Assembly (NCBI GenBank): GCA_946480935.1
Contig: CAMLLT010000002.1
Coordinates: forward strand, 1-48,269
Direction of reading: 5' to 3'
Length of the DNA: 48,269 bases
From: an uncultured Bartonella sp.
GTDB lineage: Bacteria; Pseudomonadota; Alphaproteobacteria; Rhizobiales; Rhizobiaceae
Shown: piece after piece, positions 37,220 through 47,157 of the stretch
How positions within the stretch are numbered: position 1 is the stretch's first letter
Layout of the letters: each line of letters begins with the position of its first letter
Notes under the pieces: generated by a model
The model's database searches: none
Told to the model about the DNA's origin: nothing
What the model saw: only the letters and a program-made list of their open reading frames with translations
Translations under genes and position numbers: made by a program

Positions 37220-37711
37220 TTAAAGTCCGAGTTTCTGTGCGATCTCTTTCGTTTCACGCACAATTCTAGCTGCTGTATCTTCGGGTGCCATATTAACAGC
37301 AGATGCATCCGCACCCGCTTCAACAGCCGGTGCAGCTTTACGAACAGCTGCTGCGAATTGATTAGCTTGCGCATTCGCGTCAGCAGTCGTAACTGTTTTA
37401 TTTTCAGCTTTTTGTTCAACTGGAAGCTGTGACAACAGCTTGATAGCTGCATCTGCTGGCATATCAGTTTCCATTGCAAACGTTTCAGCAGCCTGCGGGC
37501 GATCTTTAGCGACATCGGATTCCTTAATCGCTTTAATACGCTCGCGTTCTGTGGTAGCGGCAGCTTTTACGCCAGCCTTATAACCAAGCTGATATGCGTC
37601 ATCTTCCGTCTTAGCAACAGACGCGGAAGCCTTTTTCTCTTCCGGACCAGCAGCTGCAACGGCTTTGACGGCAGTATCTTTTGATACGGCGGTCTTTTCG
37701 TCGTTAGACAT
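37220..37711 (-). CDS. Nested in-frame scaffold protein candidate (Nu3-like, 163 aa)
   Basis: Internal ATG preceded by AAAGGAGATGAAGAC; same frame and stop as protease; Ala/Lys/Glu-rich. Confidence 0.65.
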   Translation of the reverse strand: MSNDEKTAVSKDTAVKAVAAAGPEEKKASASVAKTEDDAYQLGYKAGVKAAATTERERIKAIKESDVAKDRPQAAETFAMETDMPADAAIKLLSQLPVEQKAENKTVTTADANAQANQFAAAVRKAAPAVEAGADASAVNMAPEDTAARIVRETKEIAQKLGL

Positions 37712-38623
37712 GTCTTCATCTCCTTTGTGTTTGTCGACATCACCAATGAAGCCCATCAACGCTGCATCAATATCGGTCGAGATCGCGTCGATAAGTTTCT
37801 CTTTCAAAGCCTTATCAGGCGTAAAAACGTCTGCATTCGTGGCTTTCACCGCTTCCCGTGATAGATGACGGCCATCTGCAACACGTGAAACAAATTGATC
37901 GTAAAAATAATTAACAGAAGCTTGGATGCGCTCACGCGTCTCATCGCTTAAAGGCGTGTACGGATTTCCGTCTGCCTTGTGACCGCCTTCCGGCGCAGAG
38001 ATGAGTGTGATTTTCATGCCGGACTCTTGGTAGTATTGCGACATGTCATAATGCTGGGAAATAACGCCAATTGAACCAACAGTTGACGACGGGCTAACAG
38101 TAATTTTTTGGCAGCTAGATGCAATAGCATAAGCTGCTGAACAAGCGTTATGACGAACAAACGCCTCAACGCGTAAAGAACCTTTTAAAGAGGAAATGTA
38201 TGACGCTAATTCAAAGCACCCTTGTGCCATGCCACCAAATGAATCAATGACAATTGCAGCCGAGTTGATATACCCCGCACTTTGTGCCTTTTCTAGGCAG
38301 TCACGGATGTATTCATAACCAGTTACGATTGAGGGGATGCTAATCGGGCAATTAGAAACCAAGACGCCCGTTACCGGAATGATGACTGTATCTTTTGAAA
38401 TCAGGAATGGCGAGAAATCATCGAGGCCAAGAACAGATGAGCTTGCCATAACAGAACCCAACATGCCCTTGCAGCCAGTCTCGACATCATCGGCAGTCGC
38501 GACAATATCTTGATCTCGATTAATAAGATCTCTGGCAGCAGTCGGTTCAATAAGCGCAATGTTATCGGCAGAAGCTGCGAAAAGCTTACGAAAATTAAAC
38601 ATTTGTGTTGGCGTCTGGGTCAT
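37220..38623 (-). CDS. Head maturation protease, S49 family (gpC-like) fused to scaffold region
   Basis: AAIVIDSFGGMAQG, VRHNACSAAYAIAS, SSTVGSIGVISQHYD, GGHKADGNPYTPLSDETR motifs. Confidence 0.92.
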   Translation of the reverse strand: MTQTPTQMFNFRKLFAASADNIALIEPTAARDLINRDQDIVATADDVETGCKGMLGSVMASSSVLGLDDFSPFLISKDTVIIPVTGVLVSNCPISIPSIVTGYEYIRDCLEKAQSAGYINSAAIVIDSFGGMAQGCFELASYISSLKGSLRVEAFVRHNACSAAYAIASSCQKITVSPSSTVGSIGVISQHYDMSQYYQESGMKITLISAPEGGHKADGNPYTPLSDETRERIQASVNYFYDQFVSRVADGRHLSREAVKATNADVFTPDKALKEKLIDAISTDIDAALMGFIGDVDKHKGDEDMSNDEKTAVSKDTAVKAVAAAGPEEKKASASVAKTEDDAYQLGYKAGVKAAATTERERIKAIKESDVAKDRPQAAETFAMETDMPADAAIKLLSQLPVEQKAENKTVTTADANAQANQFAAAVRKAAPAVEAGADASAVNMAPEDTAARIVRETKEIAQKLGL

Positions 38624-40304
38624 CGTCTGGGTAATCCTTCGGGTCTCTATCCCGTGGGGTTCCGCTCACCGCATTCATCATGTCGGTGGAGTCGTCACCA
38701 AAGTTTAAACCGAGACGTTTTATAATATCCTGTTCGCGCGCTAGTTGGTCGAATACACTGCGGGAATCTTTACCCAAACGAGAAATTTCATCCTCACGAG
38801 TCGATAGCCCGTTTTTAATACGCAGCACAGCAGCCTGTGTTTCTTTAAGCTCGTCAATCTGGCCGCGAGAAGCACCAATCCAATCGCAAGCCCCATAAGC
38901 TTCTTTATTCAAGCCTTCCCAATAACTTGGCGCATTCGCAGGCATAGACGAGATGCGCTTCTTTGCAATAGCTTCTTCAAGCCATAGATGAAAAATAGAC
39001 GTTGAAACACGGTCTGCAATGAATTTCTTCCGTGCAGACATAGATTTCTGTGTCTCATTCATCGCAGCACGTGCAGATGAATAATTTGTCTTTGAATAAT
39101 CGTGTGCTAATTGTTCATAGGAAATATCGAGTGAAGCGGCAAGGTAGCGTAACAGTGATGCTTCAAAGTCACTGCCCAATGGTCCCCCGCTACCTGCCGG
39201 TTGCATATGCAATTTGGAACCGGGCAAAAGATGCGGAATCCTTGCCCCGTTTAACACTGCGACGCTATTATCTTTAGTAAATTCTTTTGCGGCAGTCAAG
39301 TATCCGCCGCAAATTTTATTAACAATTTCAGTGAAGCGTTCTGTGTTTGCGCCAGCACCCAAAGCTTCATATAGTTTAGCAGTGTCAAGATCGGATTCAA
39401 TCGTTGCTGCAAACGTTGCATTGACAACAGCGTTTTGAAGAACGACATCACGGAAATTGCGCATAATACGCAATTCTTTCAAGCCGCTCACCATAGACGA
39501 GATGCCGCGTGTTTGATCGGCACGTGTCTGTGAAAACACATGAATAACATTCCTGCGGCCCCAATCGGTCATGGCAGGAATATATGTAAAATCAGCATCG
39601 GTAAGATTGTAAAAGACATCCGACGGATGCCGATTGCGAATATAATAGCCAATTGCACGGCCACGTGAGTCTTTACGGATACCACCAACCGTATAATTAT
39701 CACTGTTGGGAATACCTAAAAATGGTGTTCTAAGCCGATCAGGGTCAATGATCTGAACAGCGGTGCTATAATAACGATCTGGTTCGTCTTCAATCCATGG
39801 GCAAGTTGCAATAAACTCGCCATACATAAATTCAGTCGCAATCGCTAACCGCACAATCTCGCTTAACGTATTATGACGGGATGCATCCGGCCAACATGAT
39901 TGGCTTTCTGCCCATAACGTGAATTTCTGCTCGACTTCTTCCTGAAATTCTTTTTCCCATGTCTTATCCAAACCGAGAACAGCACTATTAGGCTTGGAAT
40001 TTAAAAGATAAGCAGAGCCTACAATGTTATCCATACGGCTATTCAAAGCCGCACTTATAAAGCCATCGTTACGAACAGAGGCACGAACACGTTCGTCGAC
40101 AGTTTGTTTTTCAGGAAGAATATCTACGTCGGCAGAACCACTGCTGGTTCTCCATGTCATTAATTCGGCACTACGACGAGACGCACCTTCATAAGCACCA
40201 CCAGCAATAGCCATATGCGTTGAACGTCGACGACTAGCAATATCGCGTTCAATATCGTCTAATATAGATCTATGTTCAACGGTGGTGATCGCCGTCATTA
40301 GCAA
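38595..40304 (-). CDS. Portal protein (lambda gpB-like)
   Basis: 569 aa; DISYEQLAHDYSKTNYSSARAAMNETQKSMSARKKF signature; synteny. Confidence 0.95.
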   Translation of the reverse strand: MLMTAITTVEHRSILDDIERDIASRRRSTHMAIAGGAYEGASRRSAELMTWRTSSGSADVDILPEKQTVDERVRASVRNDGFISAALNSRMDNIVGSAYLLNSKPNSAVLGLDKTWEKEFQEEVEQKFTLWAESQSCWPDASRHNTLSEIVRLAIATEFMYGEFIATCPWIEDEPDRYYSTAVQIIDPDRLRTPFLGIPNSDNYTVGGIRKDSRGRAIGYYIRNRHPSDVFYNLTDADFTYIPAMTDWGRRNVIHVFSQTRADQTRGISSMVSGLKELRIMRNFRDVVLQNAVVNATFAATIESDLDTAKLYEALGAGANTERFTEIVNKICGGYLTAAKEFTKDNSVAVLNGARIPHLLPGSKLHMQPAGSGGPLGSDFEASLLRYLAASLDISYEQLAHDYSKTNYSSARAAMNETQKSMSARKKFIADRVSTSIFHLWLEEAIAKKRISSMPANAPSYWEGLNKEAYGACDWIGASRGQIDELKETQAAVLRIKNGLSTREDEISRLGKDSRSVFDQLAREQDIIKRLGLNFGDDSTDMMNAVSGTPRDRDPKDYPDDDPDANTNV

Positions 40305-40308
40305 AGCC

Positions 40309-40572
40309 TCAATAGATGAAATATAACGGCCCTGTAGCGCGACTTTGGTTACCTTGACACGCCGCTAGGTCGTTTTTCAATTCATTAATGTAGCCCTGTA
40401 AATCCGATTTTTGAGCAGGTGTATAGCGCACCTGCTCCCCGTTCTGGTCAATAAATAAATAAGCTGCTTGACCGGTAATAAGCTCATGCAAAGCCTCTTC
40501 GGCTTCTTTAAGCTTGTCGGCAATTGCTTGGCATTCCGGTTTTACTTGGCAGCTTGTAGCACCCATGTTCAA
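40309..40572 (-). CDS. gpW-like head-tail joining protein
   Basis: EAEEALHELITGQAAYLFIDQNGEQVRYTPAQKSDLQGYINELKNDL matches gpW pattern; between terminase and portal. Confidence 0.85.
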   Translation of the reverse strand: MNMGATSCQVKPECQAIADKLKEAEEALHELITGQAAYLFIDQNGEQVRYTPAQKSDLQGYINELKNDLAACQGNQSRATGPLYFIY

Positions 40573-40602
40573 TCTCCTAAGACTATCTTATACATATTTT
40601 TA

Positions 40603-42708
40603 TTAAGATAGCGAGTCCCCCAAAGCAGATAAATCATAAAGCTTTTCAACACGATCAAACGGGCTTGACTGTTCACTAGGCATGAAAACAAAATCATTTT
40701 CATCCCATTCTTTCGCCCATGAGGGCGGGTTGTTCCAATCAATTCCTTCGACATTAACATAAACGCTAACACATATAGCTATACAATAGCAAAGTAAATC
40801 CCACGATTCATTGGCAGCATCACCATTTTTTTGCCATTTGCCGTCTATACAGCTTTCAGAAGTCAACTCTTTATAAAACCAAAGCGGAAGCCAATCTGGA
40901 AATAAAACAGCTCCACCTTTATTCGTATCACCTTCGATTACATCTGTATCACGTCTCGAAAGCATACCGTTCGCTTGGTTTTTAACCATATTCGAGTTAA
41001 TCTGCAATAGCGGAATTTCGCCTCTGGCATTTGCATATTTGTCATGCTTTTGAGATTCCGGATATGTAAGCTTGACACGTGGTGCAGTTAAACTTGTAAT
41101 ACCTTTAACAAGGTGAAACCGCAAATGATGCCCTTTGCCAGTCTTGTCATCACGTAAAGATCTCCAGAAGTCATAAGCTTTACTTGTCACACCGGCTTTA
41201 CCACCAGAGTCGCAAGCGATCGCTTTAATCGACATACAACGCCCGCTATCATCATCAAGCTCGTATGTCTTCTCGATAACTTCTTTGATTAGAATATCCC
41301 AGTCCTCAAGATATGCAGCAGGTTCCAATGAAAGAAACTGGTCTCGGCGATCTGGGTCACGTCGATTACTATATCTAAGAGCATAACGATCAATAATAAC
41401 AACATTAAAATTTTCGCAAATGCCATGAATTTGAACCTCAAAACGATTGCCTTGAACGTCAATGCAAGCCACAAGAAAACGAACCCCCGCGGGTATCTTT
41501 CTCTTCTGATATGGCTTTGACGCAGCCTTTAAGGACTCTGGTGTACGTTCAGCACGTATGGCAACAGATAAATATGGCAATCCTTGGTCAACATTTGTAG
41601 TTGTTCGCAAGCTGGCGTCATCGCCTGTTAAATCGTACTCACTTTTGGCTTGCAGATATTTGGTTACAATCTCGGCCCACGTCATGAACAATGCAGCAGG
41701 GCCTTTAAGCCAAAAACTTGCCGTATTAGATGCAATAGGCTCACCAACAACCGAACGATCTGCCCTAACAATTTGGCCGCCCTTAACCCACATGCCATTT
41801 GCGTTTAACGCTTTGCGGCCATCACCGCCATTTTTTGACGGTGTAAATGTATGGGCAAAACCACAAAACGGGCAATTCATGGTTGCCATTTCACCAGCTT
41901 CCACGGGGTCACTACAATCAGGATACGACAGATATTTGAAGTCTCCTTCAAAAGGTTGACCGCATTTTTGACAGAACCAATAAAACCTTCTACGATCGCC
42001 ACGATTGTAGAGCGCAAGGATGCCTCCGGTCGGCGGTGCTTCGTGTGAAGACGTCGGTGACCAGTTAGGGTCGGTCATATCGAAACCCGGCGACGATTCA
42101 GCAACTGTCATGCCATAACGCCCGAAAGTCTGGGCACGTTTCTTCGTTAATTCAAACGCAGAACCCTCTCCATCAATGTCTGGCGCAAGGCGATCATAGT
42201 CGGAAATCCAATTGCGAGGAATGGTCTTTCCGGATAGCTCCGACACTGTCGGCCAGCGTATAAGAATATCTGTTCCGCTTGTGAAACGCACCTCTTGAAC
42301 GTTCATTGAATTGAGGCCGCCAAGGACTTTATCATGCATAACTGGGCACAAGCGCAACATCCGTTGAAGTTGACGAATTGACCAGTCACGGGCAACACTG
42401 CGAGTCATCTGGACTACCATAATATCGGCAGGGTCGCTTACTTGCGTATAAAGCAGCCAATTGTATAAAAGATCGGTCTTGCCGCAACGGGCAGGACCGG
42501 CAAAAATCATGGATGTATAATCAAGGGAAGTGAGTGCTTCCATCGGCTCGACGAGATACGGTGCCATTGAATTATCCCAATAGCCAACATACGAACCCGC
42601 ATTCGAGATAAAACGGTATTTTTCAGCAGCCTGTGCAACCGTCAAACGCTCGATCGGTCGAACGCTAACCGCGACATCATTAAACAGCGTTGAAAAGTTT
42701 TTATACAT
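40603..42708 (-). CDS. Terminase large subunit (GpA-like)
   Basis: FAGPARCGKTDLLYNWLLYTQ Walker A region; IDVQGNRFEVQIHG; 701 aa. Confidence 0.95.
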   Translation of the reverse strand: MYKNFSTLFNDVAVSVRPIERLTVAQAAEKYRFISNAGSYVGYWDNSMAPYLVEPMEALTSLDYTSMIFAGPARCGKTDLLYNWLLYTQVSDPADIMVVQMTRSVARDWSIRQLQRMLRLCPVMHDKVLGGLNSMNVQEVRFTSGTDILIRWPTVSELSGKTIPRNWISDYDRLAPDIDGEGSAFELTKKRAQTFGRYGMTVAESSPGFDMTDPNWSPTSSHEAPPTGGILALYNRGDRRRFYWFCQKCGQPFEGDFKYLSYPDCSDPVEAGEMATMNCPFCGFAHTFTPSKNGGDGRKALNANGMWVKGGQIVRADRSVVGEPIASNTASFWLKGPAALFMTWAEIVTKYLQAKSEYDLTGDDASLRTTTNVDQGLPYLSVAIRAERTPESLKAASKPYQKRKIPAGVRFLVACIDVQGNRFEVQIHGICENFNVVIIDRYALRYSNRRDPDRRDQFLSLEPAAYLEDWDILIKEVIEKTYELDDDSGRCMSIKAIACDSGGKAGVTSKAYDFWRSLRDDKTGKGHHLRFHLVKGITSLTAPRVKLTYPESQKHDKYANARGEIPLLQINSNMVKNQANGMLSRRDTDVIEGDTNKGGAVLFPDWLPLWFYKELTSESCIDGKWQKNGDAANESWDLLCYCIAICVSVYVNVEGIDWNNPPSWAKEWDENDFVFMPSEQSSPFDRVEKLYDLSALGDSLS

Positions 42709-43304
42709 TAGATTTCAATTTTACCCTGAAAATCATCGTCATCCTTTTCAGCAGATTTTTCATCTTCATCCGCTTCTAAAGAATTACCAAAATCATTTTC
42801 TTTGGCTGTGTCAATGTTTTGCAGATAGATCTCGTTCTGCATACTGTCGATTAACGCACCAACATCACGCAATTGTTTGTTAGATAGCTGCAACATACGA
42901 TCAAGATCATCCGGTAACAGCTGCAAACGCGATCGAAAGTCCTGCATTAACTTAGCCATTAATGACTTTACTTTTTTACTTTCCCAAAGATCGCCAGCCC
43001 GTTCTTCGTACTTCTGCCGCTTTAATTTAGCGTTCCAGAACGTTTCTTGCAACTTGTCGGGCAAATCATTAGCTGTTAATTCGACGTTTGAATTGCGTAA
43101 AACGGCCTTTGCATCTATTAAAAATGAACAAGCCTCCATTAAACTATAGCGTGGATTGCCGTCGTCATCATAGCCGATCGGGTGCATCATCTGGGTATAT
43201 TTATTAACTTTATATGTGGATAGCTTAAAAAAACTGCGCAAAAATTCAGCGTCGACTCCTTCGGTCAACGCATTTAGCAATTTTTTATTGCGCGCATTCA
43301 ACAT
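42708..43304 (-). CDS. Terminase small subunit / Nu1-like
   Basis: 198 aa, adjacent to large subunit; DNA-binding-like N-terminus and C-terminal coiled region. Confidence 0.7.
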   Translation of the reverse strand: MLNARNKKLLNALTEGVDAEFLRSFFKLSTYKVNKYTQMMHPIGYDDDGNPRYSLMEACSFLIDAKAVLRNSNVELTANDLPDKLQETFWNAKLKRQKYEERAGDLWESKKVKSLMAKLMQDFRSRLQLLPDDLDRMLQLSNKQLRDVGALIDSMQNEIYLQNIDTAKENDFGNSLEADEDEKSAEKDDDDFQGKIEI

Positions 43305-43307
43305 ATT

Positions 43308-44846
43308 CTATACCCGCAATTTATCAATTACATCTTGCTGCGTTTTGGCTCGCTTATCAAGCACCGGTAGCAATTTTTCATCAATGGTATCCTTGGCAAT
43401 AATTCGATACATGTATACTTTCCGAGTCTGCCCACGTCTATTCAAGCGTTTATTAAACTGTTGATACAATTCAAGGTCGCTTGTCAAACCATACCATATT
43501 ATATTGCGGCCGCCATATTGCAAATTTTGCCCATGGCCGATAGATGCAGGATGCCCCAACAGCATCTTGATCTTACCTTCATTCCAAGCCGCTTTAATCT
43601 TGCGCGCATCGCCTTCGTTGAACACAACAGCATCTTTAAAGACGCTTTTGATACGTTCCAGATCAAACTTGAACGTATATGCCACCAAAACCGGCTCATC
43701 GCCAATCTCTTCCACGATCTCCTGTAAGGCTTTCAGCTTCTCGTCATGAACAAAAACATCTTTCGGCTTACCGCCATATTCGCTTGTTTTGTAAACGCTC
43801 CCGTTGGCAAATTGTAAAAGCTTGCTATGTAGAACACCTTTGTTTGGTGCCTCAACATCATACTCTTCACTTACAAGAGTATCTCTAAATTTCTTATATT
43901 CTGCCATGATTTTAGGCGGCAATTTAACTTTAAAGTCATATTTTACCACCGGCGGCAATTGCGCCAGATCTTTTTCGTCAAGTGAAACACAAACATCTGA
44001 AATAAGACGCAAAATCTTGGCAGGTGCATCTTTGCGCATCTTCCAATCCCACGCCATAAAACCTTTATCAAAAAACATACGGTGAAACGCGGTCATGTTT
44101 TTGCCCAACCGTTTGCCACCGTCGACAATACGTATTTGCCCCCAAATATTACCAAGCATACGTGGAACCGGCGTACCAGTCATAACAATATGGCGATAAC
44201 AATTATCAGACATAGCAACCAATGAACCGAATCTGCTTAACCGCATTGTGCGTTTGCCGTTATTATCAACACCGGCAGGCACTCTTATACGCCCATTTTT
44301 AGCAACAGTACTTTCATCCAGAATAAGCATATCATACGGCCAGCCCTTGCCATGCGGATATTGTGCCCAAAGCCAAGGTACGGCCTCAATATTAATGATA
44401 TGAATAGGTGTGTCTTCGCGTGCGAGATCTAACCGTCGTTGTTGCGCAACGGCTGTGCAATATTTTCCTTTGATACTCGCAAGAAACGCGTTTCCCTTTT
44501 TATCATTGCCATACAAAGCGGTTCGCAAATATTTAAACGTTTCATTCAAATCATCCGGAACAATTACATCAGACGGTTCGCAGCGTATTAAAGTAAACGG
44601 CCATCCATCCAGATGCTCCCATTCACCAAACTCATCCGGCCATGTCGCTTCCGACACCTTTATCGGTGCAACAACCAAGACCTTTCTAATCGCGCCCTCT
44701 TTCAAAAGATCGGTTGCCGCAGTCAAAGCCATAACAGTCTTACCGGCACCCATTGGCAGCACATACATGCAGCTCCGGCGATCTTTCATCATAGTCGAGA
44801 ATTTTCTCTGGACTGGGTCAAGGTCTGATCTTTTGTGGTATCTCAT
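43308..44846 (-). CDS. SNF2-family helicase
   Basis: YVLPMGAGKTVMALTAA (Walker A), DMLILDESTVAKN (DEST box), LLGHPASIGHGQNLQYGGRNIIWYGLTSDLELYQQFNKRLNRRGQTRKVYMYRI. Confidence 0.95.
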   Translation of the reverse strand: MRYHKRSDLDPVQRKFSTMMKDRRSCMYVLPMGAGKTVMALTAATDLLKEGAIRKVLVVAPIKVSEATWPDEFGEWEHLDGWPFTLIRCEPSDVIVPDDLNETFKYLRTALYGNDKKGNAFLASIKGKYCTAVAQQRRLDLAREDTPIHIINIEAVPWLWAQYPHGKGWPYDMLILDESTVAKNGRIRVPAGVDNNGKRTMRLSRFGSLVAMSDNCYRHIVMTGTPVPRMLGNIWGQIRIVDGGKRLGKNMTAFHRMFFDKGFMAWDWKMRKDAPAKILRLISDVCVSLDEKDLAQLPPVVKYDFKVKLPPKIMAEYKKFRDTLVSEEYDVEAPNKGVLHSKLLQFANGSVYKTSEYGGKPKDVFVHDEKLKALQEIVEEIGDEPVLVAYTFKFDLERIKSVFKDAVVFNEGDARKIKAAWNEGKIKMLLGHPASIGHGQNLQYGGRNIIWYGLTSDLELYQQFNKRLNRRGQTRKVYMYRIIAKDTIDEKLLPVLDKRAKTQQDVIDKLRV

Positions 44847-45117
44847 TGGTAAGTGTCTCTGCTAAGTCAATGCCGTTCTCGATATTGTCAATCACATAAA
44901 TGCGCATTCCAGCAGCGCGCATCTTTTTATGTTCAATAACCTGCGAGGCACGGGGCTTTTCGCCTATATTTTTAAATTCAATGAAAATACAAACGCCATT
45001 TCGCATTAAAATACGATCAGGCGCACCAATTTTACCAATCCAGCTTAATTTACGAACCAGCCAGCCAAGCTCTTTAAAGCGTGTAACAACTTTTTTTTCG
45101 ATATAGGATTCAAGCAT
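44818..45117 (-). CDS. VRR-NUC domain nuclease
   Basis: GAPDRILMRNGVCIFIEFKNIGEKPRASQVIEHKKMRAAGMRIYVIDNIE. Confidence 0.92.
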   Translation of the reverse strand: MLESYIEKKVVTRFKELGWLVRKLSWIGKIGAPDRILMRNGVCIFIEFKNIGEKPRASQVIEHKKMRAAGMRIYVIDNIENGIDLAETLTNEIPQKIRP

Positions 45118-45251
45118 TTATATAAAACTCTTCGCCAAAAATTTACCGGTCGACGGGCAATATCGTGTTCCACGGGAACAATTTTTCCATCTACAATTGT
45201 ACTATGCGGAATTTTAGGATTTTTCAAAAATTTTTTAAGACGATCTTGCAT
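45045..45251 (-). CDS. Small basic hypothetical protein
   Basis: 68-aa ORF MQDRLKKFLKNPKIPHSTIVDG..., overlaps polymerase stop and VRR-NUC start; reality uncertain. Confidence 0.45.
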   Translation of the reverse strand: MQDRLKKFLKNPKIPHSTIVDGKIVPVEHDIARRPVNFWRRVLYKCLNPISKKKLLHALKSLAGWFVN

Positions 45252-47157
45252 CTTTGGCTGCTTTTCTTAATTCAGTGCGTTTTCGAGTAAATGCCCGCAT
45301 CATTCCCTTCACTTTCTCATTCAAATCTTCAAAATAGCCTGTTTTATATAAAATATCGGTAGCGCGATCAAAGTACCACTTATAATCAATATCATCCGGA
45401 AACTCATCCGGAAGCTCCATAGCTGGCATCCCCTGCTCGCTATCCGGAACCTTGGAAAATAAACCGCTTTTTGTGGGAGTCGCTAAACGCAAGCAATCAA
45501 CGCTATTTACCGAATGATACCATCTGATCGTTTTTCCAAGATATTTACCGTCATAGGTTGCCCCACTCTTGGCTTTACGAACCGTGAGAAATTTTGAAAA
45601 GTCACGGCAGCCAACAATAGTATCCATAAGCGGCGTACCGTGCTGAATATACTCAATCACGGCACGAACAGAGATCTCGCTTGCAGGGTTCAATGTCAAA
45701 TCACCAAGGTTTAGAATACCCTTAGCTTTAACGGTGTCATCTGGTTCAAACGCAAGGTAAGTGTTCACATTCATAGACAAGATTGCGTTATATGGCGTGG
45801 CTTCGGTCTGCAAACCGGTTTTCTTTTCCCACCAGTCAATAATATCATCAACCAGCTTTTTATTACTTTTATGATAATAAAGAACGATACCATCCGTATT
45901 CGCGCTAACCACTTTAATATCGCAATTTGTTAGCTCTTCAATCAGCATAAGCAGTGCCAACTGGCCGGTTAAAGTGGTCTGAATGAGCAAATTTGGCGAA
46001 AAAAGATACGAATATGGGTCGCCAAACTTACCAAAAGAACCGTTGATAACAATCTTAAGCGTCTTTGCTTGCTGGTTATAATGTTTGGTTTCTTCTAGGT
46101 TGTTAGACGTTTTAGCAGCTTTTTTAGCGGCAATTCGCTTATCAACCAGACTTTTATAGATCGGGGTAAACGCCCAACCCATATTTTGCGGGGCTAAGCC
46201 CATATTTATGATTAGATTCGGGTAATATGACGTAACATCGTGGTCCTCTAAGAGATAACCATCTTTTGCAACAATTGTTCGGCAGGATTCATTCGAGTGA
46301 AGGCCACCAATACCCATTGAATAGGGCTGATCGTCAATAACAACGGGACTGTTACGCAAAAATTCCGGCAACTCGATCTTGCGGTTACCACCAATAACAA
46401 AAAGGTGCTCTTCCAGTTTGTCTGCCAGCTCGTTTAGCTCTTTGGATTCAAAGCTGATAAATTTAGGGCATTTATAATGAAACGGCCTCACGGATGCGGG
46501 GTCGATCTTAGAAATATCAGTTTTTAAAACATGCTGTACTTCTTTGACCAAAACAGCTTCTGCGATCTGTGCATCACTCTTTGACAAAAGATCTATTTTA
46601 TATTGGTTGCTCATGTCACGGCGCAAGCTGATCTGCTCATCCAAAACCTTGAATAATTCAGCAGTTGCGACAAGATCTCCGTTGACGCAATAATCCTTTA
46701 CCTTATCCTGTTTTTCACTTGATAATTCAAGTGAAGGTTCGTACGGAAGATCTTGTAATCGCTTACAATTTATACGGCCTGCATAGGTCTTCAACGACAC
46801 CATTTTTCCGGGGGCCACTTCAAATAAATCTATGTGTTTTAAGCCCTTCGGAACGTTGATTCCGTACTCTCTACGAACATCCCATGACGACATTCCATAG
46901 ACAATAATTCGATCTGCGATTTCCTTTAATTTGGAAACTGGTTTGCCTGCGATCGCTGCATAGATAATGACGAGATCGAAACGAATGGTGTTAAAACCAA
47001 TTGTTTCCCGATCTGCCATATAATTATTTAACGAAACCCGCTGCTTGTCGTTCAAACGGGTATTCGTCTCTATCGTCGTAACTATTTCTGTTTGCAGATC
47101 TTTCGCTGCAAACAGAAAATAGTTTGGGTATATCTCTATGTCGATCACAGACTGCAT
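45235..47157 (-). CDS. Family B DNA polymerase with 3'-5' exonuclease
   Basis: Exo I SVIDIEIYPNYF, exo II ETIGFNTIRFDLVII, motif A DVTSYYPNLI, motif B LKIVINGSFGKFGD, motif C VVSANTDGIVLYY. Confidence 0.92.
   Translation of the reverse strand: MQSVIDIEIYPNYFLFAAKDLQTEIVTTIETNTRLNDKQRVSLNNYMADRETIGFNTIRFDLVIIYAAIAGKPVSKLKEIADRIIVYGMSSWDVRREYGINVPKGLKHIDLFEVAPGKMVSLKTYAGRINCKRLQDLPYEPSLELSSEKQDKVKDYCVNGDLVATAELFKVLDEQISLRRDMSNQYKIDLLSKSDAQIAEAVLVKEVQHVLKTDISKIDPASVRPFHYKCPKFISFESKELNELADKLEEHLFVIGGNRKIELPEFLRNSPVVIDDQPYSMGIGGLHSNESCRTIVAKDGYLLEDHDVTSYYPNLIINMGLAPQNMGWAFTPIYKSLVDKRIAAKKAAKTSNNLEETKHYNQQAKTLKIVINGSFGKFGDPYSYLFSPNLLIQTTLTGQLALLMLIEELTNCDIKVVSANTDGIVLYYHKSNKKLVDDIIDWWEKKTGLQTEATPYNAILSMNVNTYLAFEPDDTVKAKGILNLGDLTLNPASEISVRAVIEYIQHGTPLMDTIVGCRDFSKFLTVRKAKSGATYDGKYLGKTIRWYHSVNSVDCLRLATPTKSGLFSKVPDSEQGMPAMELPDEFPDDIDYKWYFDRATDILYKTGYFEDLNEKVKGMMRAFTRKRTELRKAAKDARSS

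Noticed and set aside
36766-37515. 249-aa version of the head decoration ORF
   Set aside because: The N-terminal approximately 100 residues (RLLKRLQWKLICQQMQLSSCCH...) are an out-of-frame reading of the protease/scaffold gene; true start is MSEETNN at 37206 with its own Shine-Dalgarno.
40583-40612. CTATCTTA...TAAGATAG hairpin between terminase and gpW-like genes
   Set aside because: AT-rich 8-bp stem partly inside the stop region; plausible by chance and no U-tract; not enough for a call.
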